Part shown: positions 62,456 to 64,000 of the stretch, in pieces
How the letters are laid out: every line of letters begins with the position of its first letter
Position numbering within the stretch: position 1 is the stretch's first letter
Assembly (NCBI GenBank): GCA_964537685.1
Contig: CAZICM010000035.1
Span: 1 to 64,000 of the forward strand
Reading direction: 5' to 3'
DNA length: 64,000 bases
From: CAZICM01 sp964537685
Lineage (GTDB): Bacteria > Myxococcota_A > Polyangia > Polyangiales > Polyangiaceae
The notes under the pieces: generated by a model
Databases searched by the model: none
What the model saw: the letters and a program-made list of their open reading frames with translations, nothing else
Told to the model about the DNA's origin: nothing
Made by a program: the position numbers and the translations under genes

Positions 62456-63166
62456 TCAAAGAGGAATTTGCTTCATGCCAAAGGCCGCGCCGATCGAAAT
62501 GGCTACGGCTCCCGCCGCCAGCAATAACGTCGTCTTCAGCATTGCGCTTCCAATTCGATCAATAATCATTTCGTCAATGGTGTTGGCCAATTCGTTGCGC
62601 ACTTTAAGCAAATCGACGCCGCCTTCCCGGTTGGCTTCATCGCGGAAGCGGGCCAGCGAAATCTGCTCGAGATAGCCCAGCATGGTGGCCTCGGCTTTAC
62701 GGCGCAGCATCCCCGAAATACCTCCTCCTGTGGGAGCGGCCTTGATTCGGTGAATGATGGCCATCCGCAATTTAGAAACGGCGTCGTTGAGCGGAATGCG
62801 TTCGATACGCTGGGCAAGCTGACCACCGCGCGCGCCGGCTTGGCTTTCGTCGCTGATGCCGAGAGCTTTATCGAACACCACTGAAAGCAGCATCGAAGCG
62901 ATTCTCTGTTTGCGCAAAAGTGCCAGCGCTCCACCCGCGAGCGCCTGTTTCCACGATGCCGTGAATCCAATCACACCACAGGCAATGACCGCCGCGAGCA
63001 CAGCCAACAGACCCCGGAGCGCCGAGCCATCGGAGGCGATGAAATAGCTTGCGATACCCATTCCGATGGCGAGCAGGCTCATCAGCAAAGCGGTCTTAAA
63101 AAACGAAGCCAGTGCGGGTCCCGCGATATCAGCGGCCGCATGTAGAACTTGGCGGGCATCGGGCAT
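62456..63166 (-). CDS. Membrane protein of unknown function
   Basis: This 236-residue protein has three hydrophobic segments in its first half (ASFFKTALLMSLLAIGMGIAS, GLLAVLAAVIACGVIGFTA) and one at the end (LLLAAGAVAISIGAAFGM). The middle 110 residues are soluble and helical, with Arg- and Glu-rich segments (RIERIPLNDAVSKLRMAIIHRIKA). Start MPDARQVLH at 63166 was preferred over the longest frame, whose first 26 residues lack coding character. No family is recognised. Confidence 0.6.
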   Translation of the reverse strand: MPDARQVLHAAADIAGPALASFFKTALLMSLLAIGMGIASYFIASDGSALRGLLAVLAAVIACGVIGFTASWKQALAGGALALLRKQRIASMLLSVVFDKALGISDESQAGARGGQLAQRIERIPLNDAVSKLRMAIIHRIKAAPTGGGISGMLRRKAEATMLGYLEQISLARFRDEANREGGVDLLKVRNELANTIDEMIIDRIGSAMLKTTLLLAAGAVAISIGAAFGMKQIPL

Positions 63167-63215
63167 AGTGGGTTTATGCAAAAACCAAAATGCCAAAAAA
63201 CAAACGAGATTTTTC

Positions 63216-63238
63216 CCGGCCGGAGTATTTCCGGCCGG
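63216..63238. terminator. CCGGCCGG hairpin between two minus-strand genes
   Basis: Two copies of CCGGCCGG (63216-63223 and 63231-63238) are separated by AGTATTT and form a perfect 8-bp GC stem. Each half is itself a palindrome. It lies 48 bp beyond the stop of the lamin-tail gene and before the next gene on that strand, so a terminator is plausible, though no T-tract follows in the minus direction. Confidence 0.45.
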
Positions 63239-63285
63239 AATCAATTTGATTTAATTGGGATTGAATAAAAAAGGAATGGGAAGGA

Positions 63286-64000
63286 TTAGGGATTGACGGT
63301 CATTGCGCCGAGCTGAGCGGGCGAGAAATCGAGGCCCGCGTTGGAGCCCGCGCCGTCCAGATCGCAATACGTGAAGCCCGCGCCGTTCAAGTTAAAGCGA
63401 ACGGCATAGGCGTAGTTGCCAGGAGGCGGCGCGATAAACGAAGCCTGATACTCATCGTCATTGCCCACCTGGACATTGTAGGAAGCCGGCACGAAATACC
63501 AACCCATGCCGAGCCTCGGATCGCTGCCCGCCGGACCCCAGCCGACCTGGGACGAAATCGCAGGATTTGGGCCTGCCGCTTCCGTAACGCCGAGCTCGTA
63601 TGCCCTGCCGTAAATCACCTCCGTGGGCTGGCCGGTCTGTACGGCGAACGACGCGGGGGACTGGATATTGCAGTAGTCCACTTCGTTCGGCGCGTTGGTT
63701 TCGTTGAGGTCCGACAGGGAGCACGGGCAGACATTGGGCGCGCTCGGGCCATTTTGAGGAGCGGGAGCCGCTGCGGCGAAGTCGCTCGCATTGTTGGCCG
63801 TGTCGCTGCATGCGCTGTTTGCGCGCTGAACGGAGAGAACCGTGGACGGAGCTGGGGCCGGCCCGGTGCCTTCAAAACAGTTGGCCGTGGCGCCGTAACC
63901 CACGAAGTCCACCACCGTGGGATCGGCGAGCGGGCAGCCGCCGCCAATGGTTCCGAGCAGCGTTGTAGAGTTCACCAAAGCGACTTTGCCCGCGGCTGCG
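63286..64000 (-). CDS. Lamin-tail-domain secreted protein, C-terminal part (cut by right edge)
   Basis: The frame is open to the right edge; 237 codons and the stop are visible. The visible N-terminal portion reads AAAGKVALVNSTTLLG, then PTVVDFVGYGATANCFEG, AQ-type RANSACSDTANNASDF and PAPQNGP. These are the second half of a bacterial lamin-tail (LTD) domain as found in exported nucleases and surface proteins. The C-terminal 140 residues are a separate beta-rich domain with several Cys (CPCSLSDLNETNAPNEVDYC, FTYCDLDGAG), possibly binding-related. An internal TTG at 63978 is not a real start. Confidence 0.75.
   Translation of the reverse strand, partial: AAAGKVALVNSTTLLGTIGGGCPLADPTVVDFVGYGATANCFEGTGPAPAPSTVLSVQRANSACSDTANNASDFAAAAPAPQNGPSAPNVCPCSLSDLNETNAPNEVDYCNIQSPASFAVQTGQPTEVIYGRAYELGVTEAAGPNPAISSQVGWGPAGSDPRLGMGWYFVPASYNVQVGNDDEYQASFIAPPPGNYAYAVRFNLNGAGFTYCDLDGAGSNAGLDFSPAQLGAMTVNP

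Noticed and set aside
1..64000. CRISPR arrays, tRNA or rRNA genes, insertion sequences
   Set aside because: None was seen on reading both strands. The only clear tandem repeats are the coding repeats at 39487-39585 and the PSSRRG codons.

Overview
The window reads as a chromosomal stretch of a predatory-type soil or sludge myxobacterium (Myxococcota, most likely Polyangia). The support is indirect but consistent. There are many lipoproteins with Ser/Gly-rich linkers after the lipobox, and a Cys/Asp-repeat lipoprotein carrying lamin-tail and IPT/TIG domains. There are also a Hanks-type kinase fused to membrane helices, a kinase/ATPase/GAF/PAS giant protein, a DUF2169 protein and several TPR proteins. 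Lines sampled by hand run at about 53-68% G+C in most of the window and about 45-60% between roughly 24.5 and 38 kb. No rRNA, tRNA, CRISPR array or insertion sequence was seen.

Layout. 0-2.8 kb: the start of an RHS/TcdB-like secreted protein cut by the left edge, an M50 membrane protease, and a TPR/beta-barrel envelope protein. 2.9-13.7 kb: an anaerobic aromatic-ring block. A divergent pair of PimC/PimD-like acyl-CoA dehydrogenases faces an operon had-oah-dch-bcrC-bcrB-bcrA-bcrD-GNAT. Together these encode the ATP-dependent (class I, Thauera-type) benzoyl-CoA reductase and the steps from the cyclic dienoyl-CoA to 3-hydroxypimelyl-CoA. 13.8-19 kb: a lipoprotein, a Ser/Thr kinase overlapping a sulfatase-modifying-factor-like lipoprotein, and a helical repeat protein. 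19.2-24.5 kb: a LytS/LytTR two-component pair, a small orphan gene, the periplasmic methionine sulfoxide reductase genes msrP and msrQ, a glycerophosphodiesterase and a zinc-ribbon protein.

24.5-38 kb is a lower-G+C block on the minus strand. It holds a C-A-PCP peptide synthetase translationally coupled to a KS-AT-KR-ACP-TE polyketide synthase, followed by an ATPase/GAF/PAS regulator whose kinase domain is N-terminally missing and catalytically dead. The assembly line predicts one amino acid extended by one malonyl unit and reduced, a statine-like beta-hydroxy-gamma-amino acid, probably N-acylated by the first condensation domain.

38-64 kb is envelope and housekeeping content: two secreted Gly-rich proteins, a D-amino-acid transaminase-like enzyme, an ATPase, a TldE/TldD pair in which TldD carries a Tat lipoprotein signal, an ACT-domain malic enzyme, a Cys-rich lipoprotein, a TPR protein, a short-chain dehydrogenase and a 7TM-DISM histidine kinase. 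It continues with a minus-strand run (DUF2169, cupin, DUF4139 with an OmpA insertion, DUF2085), a CDGSH protein, two coupled lipoproteins sharing a C-terminal motif, a membrane protein and the C-terminus of a lamin-tail protein cut by the right edge.

The most unusual item is the complete class I benzoyl-CoA reductase operon in what looks like a myxobacterial genome. Next are the decayed pseudokinase beside the NRPS-PKS pair and the exported TldD whose partner has no signal.
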